Shown: positions 40,186-48,837 of the stretch, in pieces
How positions within the stretch are numbered: the stretch's first letter is position 1
How the letters are laid out: every line of letters starts with the position of its first letter
The notes under the pieces: model-generated
Database searches by the model: none
Told to the model about the DNA's origin: nothing
Seen by the model: the letters and a program-made list of their open reading frames with translations, nothing else
NCBI RefSeq assembly: GCF_014873495.1
Contig: NZ_JADBGF010000001.1
Coordinates: 2,418,001 to 2,482,000, forward strand
DNA: 64,000 bases
Reading direction: 5' to 3'
Origin: Streptomyces stelliscabiei
Lineage (GTDB): Bacteria; Actinomycetota; Actinomycetes; Streptomycetales; Streptomycetaceae
Made by a program: the position numbers and the translations under genes

Positions 40186-42699
40186 CTACTTGCGCATGAC
40201 CTCCGGCTCGTGGCGGCGCAGGAAGCGGGCCACGAGGAACCCGCAGATCACGCCGAGCACGATCAGGGCGATCATGTCGAGGCTGTAGGCGCCGACCGTG
40301 TGGTTCCACAGCGGGTCGGTGTCGCCGGCCTCCTTGGGCGGGCTGATGTTGTTGAAGTCCAGCGTGGCTCCGGCGGCGGCGACCGCCCAGCGCGACGGCA
40401 TCAGGTACGAGAACTCGTTGACACCCGGGCTGCCGTGCAGGGCGAAGAGGCAGCCGGTGAAGACGACCTGGACGATCGCGAACATCACCAGCAGCGGCAT
40501 CGTCTTCTCGGCGGTCTTCACCAGCGAGGAGATGACCAGGCCGAACATCATGGAGGTGAAGCCGAGCCCCATGATCGGGATCGACAGTTCGAGCATGACG
40601 GCGACCTTGCCCTCGCCGAAGATCAGGGCCTCGTCCGGGATCGTCCGGCTGGAGAACCCGATCGCGCCGACCATGGCGCCCTGGAACACGGTAACCGCGC
40701 CCAGGACGATCACCTTGGACATCAGGTACGCCGAGCGTGACAGGCCGGTGGCCCGCTCCCGCTCGTAGATCACGCGTTCCTTGATCAGCTCTCGGACCGA
40801 GTTGGCGGCGCCCGCGAAGCACGCGCCGACCGCGAGGATCAGCAGCACCGTGGTGGCCGTGCCGTTCGGGACGGGCAGGCCGGTCGCCTTGTTCACCCCC
40901 CGCACCAGCAGGTCCTTGTCCGGGTCGATGAGCAGGCTCACCGCGCCGAGCACGGCCGGCAGGATCACCGTCAGCGCCAGGAAGCCCTTGTCGGACACGA
41001 TGACGGAGACGTAGCGCCGGACCAGGGTGCCGAGCTGGGAGAGCCAGCCCTGCGGCTTCGGCGGGCGCATCGACTGCGGCGGCGGCATGTGGACCGACTG
41101 CGGGGCGACGGCGTCGATGTCCGCGGCGTACATCTGGTAGTGCTGCGAGCCCTTCCAGCGGCCCGCCCAGTCGTAGTCGCGGTAGTTCTCGAAGGCGGAG
41201 AAGACGTCGGCCCAGGTCTCGTAGCCGAAGAAGTTCAGGGCCTCCTCGGGCGGACCGAAGTACGCCACCGAGCCGCCCGGCGCCATCACCAGGAGCTTGT
41301 CGCAGATCGCCAGCTCGGCGACCGAGTGCGTGACCACCAGGACCGTACGGCCGTCGTCGGCGAGGCCGCGCAGCAGCTGCATGACGTCACGGTCCATGCC
41401 CGGGTCGAGGCCGGAGGTCGGCTCGTCCAGGAAGATCAGCGACGGCTTGGTCAGCAGCTCCAGGGCGACCGAGACGCGCTTGCGCTGGCCGCCGGAGAGC
41501 GAGGTGACCTTCTTGTCCTTGTGGATGTCGAGCTTCAGCTCGCGCAGCACCTCGTCGATGCGGGCGTCACGCTCGGCGGCCGTGGTGTCGGCCGGGAAGC
41601 GCAGCTTGGCCGCGTACTTGAGGGCCTTCTTGACGGTCAGCTCCTTGTGCAGGATGTCGTCCTGCGGGACCAGACCGATGCGCTGCCGCAGCTCGGCGAA
41701 CTGCTTGTACAGGTTCCGGTTGTCGTAGAGGACGTCACCCTGGTTGGCCGGGCGGTAGCCCGTGAGCGCCTTCAGCAGGGTGGACTTGCCGGAGCCGGAG
41801 GGGCCGATGACCGCGATGAGCGACTTCTCCGGGACACCGAAGGAGACGTCCTTCAGGATCTGCTTGCCGCCGTCGACGGTGACCGTCAGGTGGCGCGCGG
41901 AGAAGGAGACGTCACCGGTGTCGACGAACTCTTCCAGGCGGCCGCCGACGATACGGAACGTCGAGTGGCCGACGCCCACGATGTCGTTCGGACCGAGGAG
42001 GGCCGTGCCGCCCTTGGCGATCGGCATACCGTTGACGAACGTGCCGTTGTGCGAGCCGAGGTCGCGGATCTCGAAGCGCCCGTCGGGCGTCGCGTGGAAC
42101 TCGGCGTGGTTGCGCGAGACCTGCAGGTCGGAGACGACCAGCTCGTTCTCCAGCGCACGGCCGATGCGCATGACCCGGCCGAGCGAGAGGTGGTGGAACG
42201 TGGTCGGGCTGCGGTCACCGTAGACCGGCGGCGCCCCCGCGCCACCACCGGGGCCCTGCTGGTGCGGGACCTGTGCCTGCGGCTGCTGCCAGCCCGCCTG
42301 CGGCGCCTGCTGCTGCGGGGCCTGCTGGCCGGCGTAGCCGGCGTTCGCGCCCTGCGCCGCGTACGGCTGCTGCTGGGGCTGCGCGACGGACGCGGCACTG
42401 CCGGAGAGGTTGAGTCTCGGGCCGTCGCTCGCGTTGCCGAGGTGCACGGCCGAACCGGGGCCGATCTCCAGCTGGTGGATCCGCTGCCCCTGCGCGAAGG
42501 TGCCGTTGGTGCTGCCGTGGTCCTCGATCACCCAACCACGGCCGCTGAAGCTGATCGTGGCGTGACGCCAGGACACCCTGGCGTCGTCGAACACGATGTC
42601 TCCCTGCGGATCACGTCCGAGGGTGTATGCCCTGGACGGATCGAGCGTCCAGGTTTGTCCGTTCAATTCCAGTACGAGTTCCGGCACTCCATGCCCCAC
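40186..42699 (-). CDS. FHA-domain ABC transporter (ATPase fused to ABC2-type permease)
   Basis: An 837-residue fusion resembling mycobacterial Rv1747. The order is: FHA 1 (about residues 25-80, GRDPQGDIVFDDARVSWRHA, STNGTF); a Gln/Ala/Pro-rich linker (~100-170); FHA 2 (~175-245, IGRALENELVVSDLQVSRNHAEF, SHNGTFVNG); an ABC ATPase (~265-490, Walker A GPSGSGKST, signature LSGGQRKR, Walker B LIFLDEPTSGLD); and an ABC2-type membrane domain (~560-837) with six segments. FHA domains bind phosphothreonine, so activity is probably controlled by a Ser/Thr kinase, as in Rv1747 with PknF; no kinase gene is present here. The GTG at 42699 is preceded by GGGGGA; another GTG at 42687 is possible. Confidence 0.93.
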   Translation of the reverse strand: MGHGVPELVLELNGQTWTLDPSRAYTLGRDPQGDIVFDDARVSWRHATISFSGRGWVIEDHGSTNGTFAQGQRIHQLEIGPGSAVHLGNASDGPRLNLSGSAASVAQPQQQPYAAQGANAGYAGQQAPQQQAPQAGWQQPQAQVPHQQGPGGGAGAPPVYGDRSPTTFHHLSLGRVMRIGRALENELVVSDLQVSRNHAEFHATPDGRFEIRDLGSHNGTFVNGMPIAKGGTALLGPNDIVGVGHSTFRIVGGRLEEFVDTGDVSFSARHLTVTVDGGKQILKDVSFGVPEKSLIAVIGPSGSGKSTLLKALTGYRPANQGDVLYDNRNLYKQFAELRQRIGLVPQDDILHKELTVKKALKYAAKLRFPADTTAAERDARIDEVLRELKLDIHKDKKVTSLSGGQRKRVSVALELLTKPSLIFLDEPTSGLDPGMDRDVMQLLRGLADDGRTVLVVTHSVAELAICDKLLVMAPGGSVAYFGPPEEALNFFGYETWADVFSAFENYRDYDWAGRWKGSQHYQMYAADIDAVAPQSVHMPPPQSMRPPKPQGWLSQLGTLVRRYVSVIVSDKGFLALTVILPAVLGAVSLLIDPDKDLLVRGVNKATGLPVPNGTATTVLLILAVGACFAGAANSVRELIKERVIYERERATGLSRSAYLMSKVIVLGAVTVFQGAMVGAIGFSSRTIPDEALIFGEGKVAVMLELSIPIMGLGFTSMMFGLVISSLVKTAEKTMPLLVMFAIVQVVFTGCLFALHGSPGVNEFSYLMPSRWAVAAAGATLDFNNISPPKEAGDTDPLWNHTVGAYSLDMIALIVLGVICGFLVARFLRRHEPEVMRK

Positions 42700-42927
42700 T
42701 GAGTTGTCCCCCGATTTACCCCCGTCACAGGGAGTCTAGGGATGTCGAACATCGGGGGGAACTATTTCAGGCTCGGCCCCCTGACCGAAAGTCGGGCCTT
42801 GTGAAGAGTGCGTACGGGGGTATCGGCCGGTCCCGTTGACGGGGTTGAAACCGGGCCGGAGAGTGGTAATCCCACGCGAGAGGGACATCGGCGGTGCAAC
42901 GCCGCGATGCGGATCGGGGGGTCCGAC

Positions 42928-44769
42928 ATGAGCGACCGGAATCTCGGCCGAGGCGGCGGCGTGCCGTGGGGGGACGTACTGTTCTCCGCGATCGCCGCCG
43001 TGAGCTGGGCGTTGATCGGAATGGCGGGTACGGCGGCGCTCGGCCTGCACCTGCTGGAGGCCGACACGGCGGGCGAACTCGGTCCCATGACCGCGGCGGT
43101 CGTGGCGCTGGGGGCAGGTGGGACGGTGACCCCGTCCGGCGACGTGTCCGCCTTCGGCCTGGAAGGAGCCCAGGCCACCACCGCCATCGACATAGCGCCA
43201 CTGGGGGTCGGCCTGGTGGGGGCGCTCCTGCTGGCCTGGTTCTTCCTGCGGTCCCTGCGGGGCGCGGGACTTGTGATCTCCCCCGGCGAACTCCTCGCGC
43301 GGGCGGGCACGGTGCTCGCCCTCTTCGTGGCGCTGATGGGCGGGCTGGCCTGGGCCGGGAACGCCGTCGTCACCCTGGACGGAACCCGGCTGGGGCTCGA
43401 CGGACAACTGCCCGGCGGCGGCGCCCTCGACGACGTGGAGATCCCGGGGCTCGGTGCCATCGGGGACATCGGCGGCGGTCTGCTGCCGGACCGGCTGGGC
43501 GACCTGGCCGACGCGCAGGCCAAGGTCGGCTTCACCGTCGACACCGTGCCGACCCTGCTCGGCGGCCTGACCTGGTGCCTGGGCGTGCTGCTCATCGCCC
43601 TGCTGGCCTCGCGCCGCACCCCGCTGCCGCCCGCCCTGGACGCCCTGCACCGCGTCGTACGGCCCACCGTGTCCGCCGTGGTCTCCGTGCTGCTGGTGGC
43701 GGTCCTGGCCGGGCTCGCGGCGGCGGCGTACGCGGCGATCGGCGACCCCCACCCCCGGCGGATCGCCGGCGCGGCCCTCCTCGGCGCGCCCAACGGCGTC
43801 TGGCTGGGCGTCCCCCTCGGCCTCCTCGTCCCCTGGGACGGCAGGGCCACCGGCGCGCTGGCCGACCTCCTGCCCGACCCGCTCGACGAGCTGCTGAACA
43901 TCGACACGAGCGAAGCCGTCACGCTCGGCCGCCTCGCCGAACTGGACGGCAGGGTCTGGCTGTTGGGCCTCGCTGCCGCGCTGATGATGGTGTACGCGGG
44001 GGTCCTGACCGCCGTACGTACGCCTTTCGTACGGCGGTCCGCTGCCGCCGCTGCCGGGGGCGGATCCGGTGCGGATGCACGGGGCGCGGGCACGCTCGGT
44101 TTCGTGGGGCGCTGCGCTCTTCGGCTGGGCCTCGCGACGGCGGTGGCGCTGCCGCTGCTGGTACGGCTGACGGAGGTGTCGGTGGACGCCTCGCTGGGTC
44201 TGTTCGGCATCGACGCGTTCGACGCGGGCATCGAGCTGCGCGGGCGGGCGGTGACGGCTCTGCCGCTGGGCGCGCTCTGGGGCGCGGGTGCGGGGGCCGT
44301 CGGGGCGCTGCTGGCGTGCGGGACGCGGGCCGCCGGGGTGCGGGCCTCGCCGTGGGCACGGGGGGAAGCGGACGGCCTCCGGGCGGTGCCCGCCGGGGCC
44401 CATGGGGCCACAGTCGCGGATTCCTCCTCAGGACCGTACACGCCGGGCATGCCGTACCGGCCGCCGAACCCGGACACCAATCCGTATCTGCGGCTGCCGG
44501 ACGAGCTGCGGAGGGCGCAGTCGCCGGGGGCCCCGGACTCGCGGGAGCCCCGGGGGGCACCGCCGCCCGATGTGTACGGGGCGCCGACGGTCGTGCGGCG
44601 GTTCACGCCTCCGCCGCGACGGCCGGGGCAGCAGCCCGGGTCCGGGGCGGGGTCGGGATCGGGATCGGGATCGGGGTCGAGTGTCTGGCCGGCTCCGCCG
44701 CCCCCACCGGAGGAGGGGCCGCCGCCGCCACCGCCACCGCCGCCTCCGCGCGGGCCCCGGGGGCGCTGA
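42928..44769 (+). CDS. Streptophobe family membrane protein
   Basis: A 613-residue membrane protein with roughly ten hydrophobic segments, the first being VLFSAIAAVSWALIGMAGTAALGLHLL. Other segments include GVGLVGALLLAWFFLRSL, LLGGLTWCLGVLLIALLA and VSAVVSVLLVAVLAGLAAAAYAAIG. It matches the family NCBI calls streptophobe, restricted to Streptomyces and relatives and of unknown function. The final ~130 residues are a hydrophilic Pro-rich tail ending in a (Ser-Gly)n run and a stretch of ten prolines. The ATG at 42928 has GGGGGG 6-7 nt upstream; the frame stays open to 42808. It is divergent from the FHA transporter gene. Confidence 0.82.
   Translation: MSDRNLGRGGGVPWGDVLFSAIAAVSWALIGMAGTAALGLHLLEADTAGELGPMTAAVVALGAGGTVTPSGDVSAFGLEGAQATTAIDIAPLGVGLVGALLLAWFFLRSLRGAGLVISPGELLARAGTVLALFVALMGGLAWAGNAVVTLDGTRLGLDGQLPGGGALDDVEIPGLGAIGDIGGGLLPDRLGDLADAQAKVGFTVDTVPTLLGGLTWCLGVLLIALLASRRTPLPPALDALHRVVRPTVSAVVSVLLVAVLAGLAAAAYAAIGDPHPRRIAGAALLGAPNGVWLGVPLGLLVPWDGRATGALADLLPDPLDELLNIDTSEAVTLGRLAELDGRVWLLGLAAALMMVYAGVLTAVRTPFVRRSAAAAAGGGSGADARGAGTLGFVGRCALRLGLATAVALPLLVRLTEVSVDASLGLFGIDAFDAGIELRGRAVTALPLGALWGAGAGAVGALLACGTRAAGVRASPWARGEADGLRAVPAGAHGATVADSSSGPYTPGMPYRPPNPDTNPYLRLPDELRRAQSPGAPDSREPRGAPPPDVYGAPTVVRRFTPPPRRPGQQPGSGAGSGSGSGSGSSVWPAPPPPPEEGPPPPPPPPPPRGPRGR
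44640..44680 (+). repeat. GGGATC hexanucleotide microsatellite
   Basis: A short run of GGGATC-like hexamers encodes the Ser-Gly repeat in the tail of the streptophobe protein. It is a potential site of length variation. It is followed by a codon run for ten prolines. Confidence 0.7.
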
Positions 44770-44913
44770 GACACCGGGACGGGGGTGGACGGGGGTGATC
44801 CGAGGGGGCTCTCCGGGGCGTCGTACACGGTCCAGGTGCGCTTCAGCCGCCGGTAACCCAGTGTTCTCCGTCCGCTGGGCGGACCTCAGGGGCCAAAGGC
44901 GCGGGGCGCCGGA

Positions 44914-44919
44914 TACGGT
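44914..44919 (+). promoter_or_regulatory. -10-like hexamer close to the serB start
   Basis: TACGGT ends 9 nt before the ATG at 44929 and there is no ribosome site. A leaderless mRNA is possible. Confidence 0.3.
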
Positions 44920-44928
44920 TGGCACATC

Positions 44929-46137
44929 ATGAGCGCTTCGCAGACCTCCTCTGACGTCCCCACTCTCCTCGTCAAGATCTTCGGCAAGGACCGGCCGGGC
45001 ATCACCGCCGGACTGTTCGACACCCTCGCCGCGTACTCCGTCGACGTGGTCGACATCGAGCAGGTCGTCACCCGTGGCCGGATCGTGCTGTGCGCGCTCG
45101 TGACCGAGCCGCCCGCCGGGCAGGAGGGTGACCTGCGGGCGACCGTCCACAGCTGGGCGGAGTCGATGAAGATGCAGGCGGAGATCATCTCCGGCAAGGG
45201 CGACAACCGGCCGCGCGGCCTCGGCCGCTCGCACGTGACCGTGCTGGGCCATCCGCTGACCGCCGAGTCCACCGCCCGCATCGCCGCCCGGATCACGGCG
45301 ACCGGCGGCAACATCGACCGTATCTTCCGGCTCGCCAAGTACCCGGTGACGGCCGTCGAGTTCGCGGTCTCCGGTACGGAACCGGAGACACTGCGGACCG
45401 CGCTGGTCACCGAGTCGGTGGCCCTCGGCGTGGACGTCGCCGTGGTCGCGGCGGGGCTGCACCGGCGGGCGCAGCGGCTGGTGGTCATGGACGTGGACTC
45501 CACCCTCATCCAGGACGAGGTGATCGAGCTCTTCGCCGCGCACGCCGGGTGCGAGAAGGAGGTCGCCGAGGTGACCGAGGCCGCGATGCGGGGCGAGCTG
45601 GACTTCGAGCAGTCGCTGCACGCGCGTGTGGCGCTGCTGGAGGGGCTCGACGCCTCGGTGGTGGAGAAGGTGCGCAGCGAGGTGCGGCTCACGCCGGGGG
45701 CGCGCACGCTGATCCGCACGCTGAAGCGGCTGGGCTTCCAGGTCGGTGTGGTCTCGGGCGGGTTCACGCAGGTCACCGATGACCTCAAGGACCGGCTGGG
45801 GCTCGACTTCGCGCAGGCCAACACGCTGGAGATCGTCGACGGCAAACTCACCGGCAGGGTGGTCGGCGAGATCGTGGACCGCGCGGGCAAGGCCCGGCTG
45901 CTGCGCCGGTTCGCCGCCGAGGCGGGGGTGCCGCTGTCCCAGACCGTGGCGATCGGCGACGGCGCCAACGACCTCGACATGCTGAACGCGGCCGGTCTGG
46001 GCGTCGCCTTCAACGCCAAGCCGGTCGTCCGCCAGGCCGCGCACACCGCGGTGAACTTCCCCTTCCTCGACACCGTGCTGTACCTGCTCGGGGTGACCCG
46101 CGAAGAGGTCGAGGCGGCGGACACGCACGACGAGTAG
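44929..46137 (+). CDS. serB: Phosphoserine phosphatase with N-terminal ACT domains
   Basis: SerB removes phosphate from O-phosphoserine, the last step of serine synthesis. The 402-residue protein has an N-terminal ACT region (TLLVKIFGKDRPGITAGLFDTLA, about residues 12-35, and a second from HVTVLGHPLTAESTARIAARI). The HAD phosphatase domain spans ~180-390. Motif I is VVMDVDSTLIQDEVIELFA, motif II is VGVVSGGFTQVTDDLK, and motif IV is TVAIGDGANDLDMLNAAGLGVAFNAKP. ACT domains usually give feedback control by serine. The start has no ribosome site and a -10-like hexamer 9 nt upstream. It is followed by a strong terminator and converges on sixA. Confidence 0.96.
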   Translation: MSASQTSSDVPTLLVKIFGKDRPGITAGLFDTLAAYSVDVVDIEQVVTRGRIVLCALVTEPPAGQEGDLRATVHSWAESMKMQAEIISGKGDNRPRGLGRSHVTVLGHPLTAESTARIAARITATGGNIDRIFRLAKYPVTAVEFAVSGTEPETLRTALVTESVALGVDVAVVAAGLHRRAQRLVVMDVDSTLIQDEVIELFAAHAGCEKEVAEVTEAAMRGELDFEQSLHARVALLEGLDASVVEKVRSEVRLTPGARTLIRTLKRLGFQVGVVSGGFTQVTDDLKDRLGLDFAQANTLEIVDGKLTGRVVGEIVDRAGKARLLRRFAAEAGVPLSQTVAIGDGANDLDMLNAAGLGVAFNAKPVVRQAAHTAVNFPFLDTVLYLLGVTREEVEAADTHDE

Positions 46138-46151
46138 CGGGCACGTACGCA

Positions 46152-46192
46152 CGACCGAGGCCCGGCACCGAACCGGTGCCGGGCCTCGGTCG
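46152..46192. terminator. Bidirectional hairpin terminator
   Basis: A perfect 19-bp stem (46152-46170 with 46174-46192) with a 3-nt loop lies between the convergent serB and sixA genes. Confidence 0.88.
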
Positions 46193-46224
46193 TGCCGGGG
46201 GCCGGTGGGGTCGCGCGGGCGGGG

Positions 46225-46743
46225 TTATTCCGTCGGCGCCCAGTAGTCGGCCAGCGTGGTGGCGCCCGGCTCCAGGCTCTTCCAGACGCCCTCGAACGAG
46301 AGCACGGCGAAGGCGGCGGCCGGGAACCCGTGACGGTTCATACGCGCGCGGGTGTCGCCCTCGGCGCTGCCCGCGAGTATGTCGGCGAGGCCCTGGATCC
46401 CGGGGTTGTGCCCGATCAGGACGACGTTGCGCATGTCGTCCGGGGTCTCGTTGAGCAGGGCGATCAGCTCGCCGGGCGAGGCCTCGTAGATCCGCTCCTC
46501 ATAGACCGTTTTCGGCCGCTCGGGCAGTTCGTGGACGGCCAGCTTCCAGGTCTCGCGGGTCCTGACGGCGGTGGAGCAGAGGGCAAGGTCGAGAGGGGTA
46601 CCGGAGTCGGCCAGCTTGCGCCCAGCGACGGCGGCGTCCATGCGGCCCCGGTCGGCGAGCGGCCGCTCGTGGTCGGAGACCTGCGGCCAGTCGGCCTTCG
46701 CATGCCGGAAGAGGATGATCCTGCGGGGTTCTGCGACGCTCAT
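46225..46743 (-). CDS. SixA-like histidine phosphatase
   Basis: A 172-residue member of the histidine phosphatase superfamily, SixA type. The catalytic block is IILFRHAKADW (the RHA form of the RHG motif), with Arg residues in LCSTAVRTRETW and the second His in VLIGHNPGIQGLADIL. SixA-type enzymes dephosphorylate phosphohistidine proteins, but broad substrate use is common. It is cytoplasmic, with no transit or membrane segment. The gene converges on serB with a terminator between them. The start is ATG at 46743. Confidence 0.9.
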   Translation of the reverse strand: MSVAEPRRIILFRHAKADWPQVSDHERPLADRGRMDAAVAGRKLADSGTPLDLALCSTAVRTRETWKLAVHELPERPKTVYEERIYEASPGELIALLNETPDDMRNVVLIGHNPGIQGLADILAGSAEGDTRARMNRHGFPAAAFAVLSFEGVWKSLEPGATTLADYWAPTE

Positions 46744-46840
46744 GAGTCCCAGCTTCGCACGAAACAGGCCATGGGGCGCTGGGAGTTGAAGTGCGGATAC
46801 CCGGTACCCGTACAGGTGCTTCCGGTGGGCTGGTCACTCG

Positions 46841-47059
46841 TCACTGCGCGTGGCCCGCCAGCGCCTGCCGTATGAGCTCCAGGAGGCGGGGGATCACGGG
46901 ATCTCCGCCGGCCGCCTGGGCCTGAGCGGGGTCGAGGATCAGCAGCAGGAGGGTGACGAAGCCGAGCGCCGGCAGGGCGACCGCCCACCAGGGCAGCCGG
47001 ATGTCGACACCGGCCGCGGGTGCCGCCGGGTGGGGCCGGGTGTGTGTACGGGCCGACAT
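46841..47059 (-). CDS. Small single-pass membrane protein
   Basis: A 72-residue protein with one membrane segment (LPWWAVALPALGFVTLLLLIL, about residues 22-42) and a short helical C-terminal tail (PVIPRLLELIRQALAGH). The N-terminal part is Pro/Ala/His-rich. GGAGG precedes the ATG at 47059 at a short distance (4 nt); a longer reading from 47131 is possible but its added part looks non-coding. No function can be given. It lies just upstream of sixA on the same strand. Confidence 0.65.
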   Translation of the reverse strand: MSARTHTRPHPAAPAAGVDIRLPWWAVALPALGFVTLLLLILDPAQAQAAGGDPVIPRLLELIRQALAGHAQ

Positions 47060-47238
47060 GCCGCCTCCGTGGTCCGAGAGTCCTCGTGGCCCGGTCCTCC
47101 GTGGGCCCTCGCGGGTCCCCTGCGGCCACATCTCGAACTTACGGACTGCGGGCGCCCCGGCCCATCCGGTGATCCACCCACTTCACCCTGAGACCGACCC
47201 CCTAGGGGACGGGGGGTTTTCCCCACCCCTCGGCGGGG

Positions 47239-47355
47239 TCACGGTGACGCGATGGCCGCGATGATCCCGATGACGACGAAGATGGCGAGGAACGAGCCGA
47301 AGACCAGGAGCATCTTCTTCTGGCCGTTCTGGGGGTTCGGGTCGAGCACTGGCAT
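47239..47355 (-). CDS. Tiny membrane protein (SGM_5486 transporter-associated family)
   Basis: A 38-residue protein, MPVLDPNPQNGQKKMLLV followed by a single membrane helix (VFGSFLAIFVVIGIIAAIAS). From memory it matches the family that NCBI names SGM_5486 transporter-associated protein, a short Streptomyces-specific peptide encoded next to a CynX/NimT MFS transporter gene, as here. It may bind and modulate that transporter; this is inferred only from linkage. The ATG at 47355 lies 59 nt downstream of the transporter stop. Confidence 0.8.
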   Translation of the reverse strand: MPVLDPNPQNGQKKMLLVFGSFLAIFVVIGIIAAIASP

Positions 47356-47414
47356 GCCGCCAGTCTCGCACCCCCACCCCCTGCCGGAGTCGCGGGGGCC
47401 GGTCCGGGGGCGGG

Positions 47415-48764
47415 TCAGCGGGCCGCCTCGTCCTCGACCACCCGGTCCCGGCCCGCCAGGACGCCCACCGCCATCTGCGGGAGCATGAGGGCGGCCATGA
47501 GGCCGAGGGGCAGGCCCCAGCCGCCGCTGTGCTGATAGAGGACGCCCACGAGGAGCGGGCCGGGGATCGAGATCAGGTACCCCGTGCTCTGCGCGAAGGC
47601 GGACAGCCTGGCCACGCCCGCACCGGTCCTGGCCCGCATACCGACCATGGTGAGCGCCAGCGGGAAGGAGCAGTTGGCGATGCCGATCAGCACGGCCCAG
47701 GCCCAGGCCCCCTCGGCCGGGGCGGCGTAGAGGCCGCCGTATCCGAGGAGCCCGCAGACGCCCAGGACGATCACGATGGGGCCCTGGCGGGGCAGCCGGG
47801 TGGCGAGCCGGGGGATCACGAAGGCCAGCGGTACGCCCATCACCATCGTGACCGCCAGCAGCAGCCCCGCCCGGCCGGCCGGGACCCCCGCGTCCCGGAA
47901 GATCTGGGCCATCCACCCCATCGTGATGTAGGCGGCGGTCGCCTGGAGCCCGAAGAAGACGGCGAGCGCCCAGGCGGTACGGCTCCGGGTGATCCGCAAG
48001 GCCGGCCCCTCCTCGCGCGCGGGAGCCGGCCCGGCCGAGCGCGGTGCGCGGTCCCGGACGAAGGGCAGCCAGGGCAGCACGGCCGCCGCCGCGAGGCCCG
48101 CCCACACCGCGAGCCCGGTCTGCCAACTCCCGCCCAGGGCCGCCGTCATGGGCACGGTGACGGCAGCGGCGGACGCGGTGCCGAGGGCGAGGGCCATGGA
48201 GTAGAGGCCCGTCATGGAGCCGACCCGGTCCGGGAACCAGCGCTTGACGATGACCGGCATCAGGACGTTGCTGACGGCGATGCCCATCAGGGCGAGGGCG
48301 CTCGCGGCCACGAATCCGGCCGTACCGCCGGCGTACGGCCGCAGCAGCAGCCCGCCGGCGATCGCGGCCATGCCGGCGCAGACGACGGCGGCCGGGCCGA
48401 AGCGGCGGGCGAGACGGGGTGCCATGACGCCGAAGGCGGCGAAACAGAGCGGCGGCACGGAGGTGAGCAGTCCGGCGACGCTGCCGCTCATGCCGAGTCC
48501 GACGCGCACCTCTTCGAGCAGGGCGCCGAGGCTGGTGATGGCGGGGCGGAGGTTGAGGGCCGTGAGGACGATGCCCACGACGACCAGTCGTGCCGTCCAC
48601 GCGCGCGTGCCCCGCGCCGGGCGTCCGGACGCGGACCCTCCGGGCGCGGAACCGACGGAATCCACGGACCGCGCGGAACCCACGGACCGCACGGACCGCA
48701 CGGACATCGTTCGTCCACGTGTCGACGCCGACGTCGAAGTCTCCTCGCTCACCATGACACCCAT
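47415..48764 (-). CDS. CynX/NimT family MFS transporter
   Basis: A roughly 449-residue major facilitator of the CynX/NimT type with about 12 membrane segments from residue ~46 (ARLVVVGIVLTALNLRPAITSLGALLEEVRVGLGMSGSVAGLLTSVPPLCFAAFGVMAPRLARRFG). The N-terminal ~40 residues are a Ser/Arg/Gly-rich tail with imperfect SVRSVGSARSVDSVGSA repeats. Substrates of this group include cyanate and 2-nitroimidazole; here unknown. The start is uncertain: ATG codons at 48764, 48767 and 48755 are in frame. The 15-bp palindrome next to it suggests repression by the divergent FadR-type regulator. Confidence 0.88.
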   Translation of the reverse strand: MGVMVSEETSTSASTRGRTMSVRSVRSVGSARSVDSVGSAPGGSASGRPARGTRAWTARLVVVGIVLTALNLRPAITSLGALLEEVRVGLGMSGSVAGLLTSVPPLCFAAFGVMAPRLARRFGPAAVVCAGMAAIAGGLLLRPYAGGTAGFVAASALALMGIAVSNVLMPVIVKRWFPDRVGSMTGLYSMALALGTASAAAVTVPMTAALGGSWQTGLAVWAGLAAAAVLPWLPFVRDRAPRSAGPAPAREEGPALRITRSRTAWALAVFFGLQATAAYITMGWMAQIFRDAGVPAGRAGLLLAVTMVMGVPLAFVIPRLATRLPRQGPIVIVLGVCGLLGYGGLYAAPAEGAWAWAVLIGIANCSFPLALTMVGMRARTGAGVARLSAFAQSTGYLISIPGPLLVGVLYQHSGGWGLPLGLMAALMLPQMAVGVLAGRDRVVEDEAAR

Positions 48765-48769
48765 CATAG

Positions 48770-48784
48770 AATCATAGGATGATT
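48770..48784. promoter_or_regulatory. Palindromic operator for the GntR/FadR-type regulator
   Basis: AATCAT-AGG-ATGATT is a perfect 6-bp inverted repeat with a 3-nt spacer. It lies at the start of the MFS gene, 53 nt before the divergent regulator gene. This is the typical layout for autoregulation plus control of the transporter. Confidence 0.65.
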
Positions 48785-48837
48785 GGTTGTCCAGAACCCG
48801 GCCTCCCCCGGTCGGCCCGCACGTGCGAAGGTGTGCC

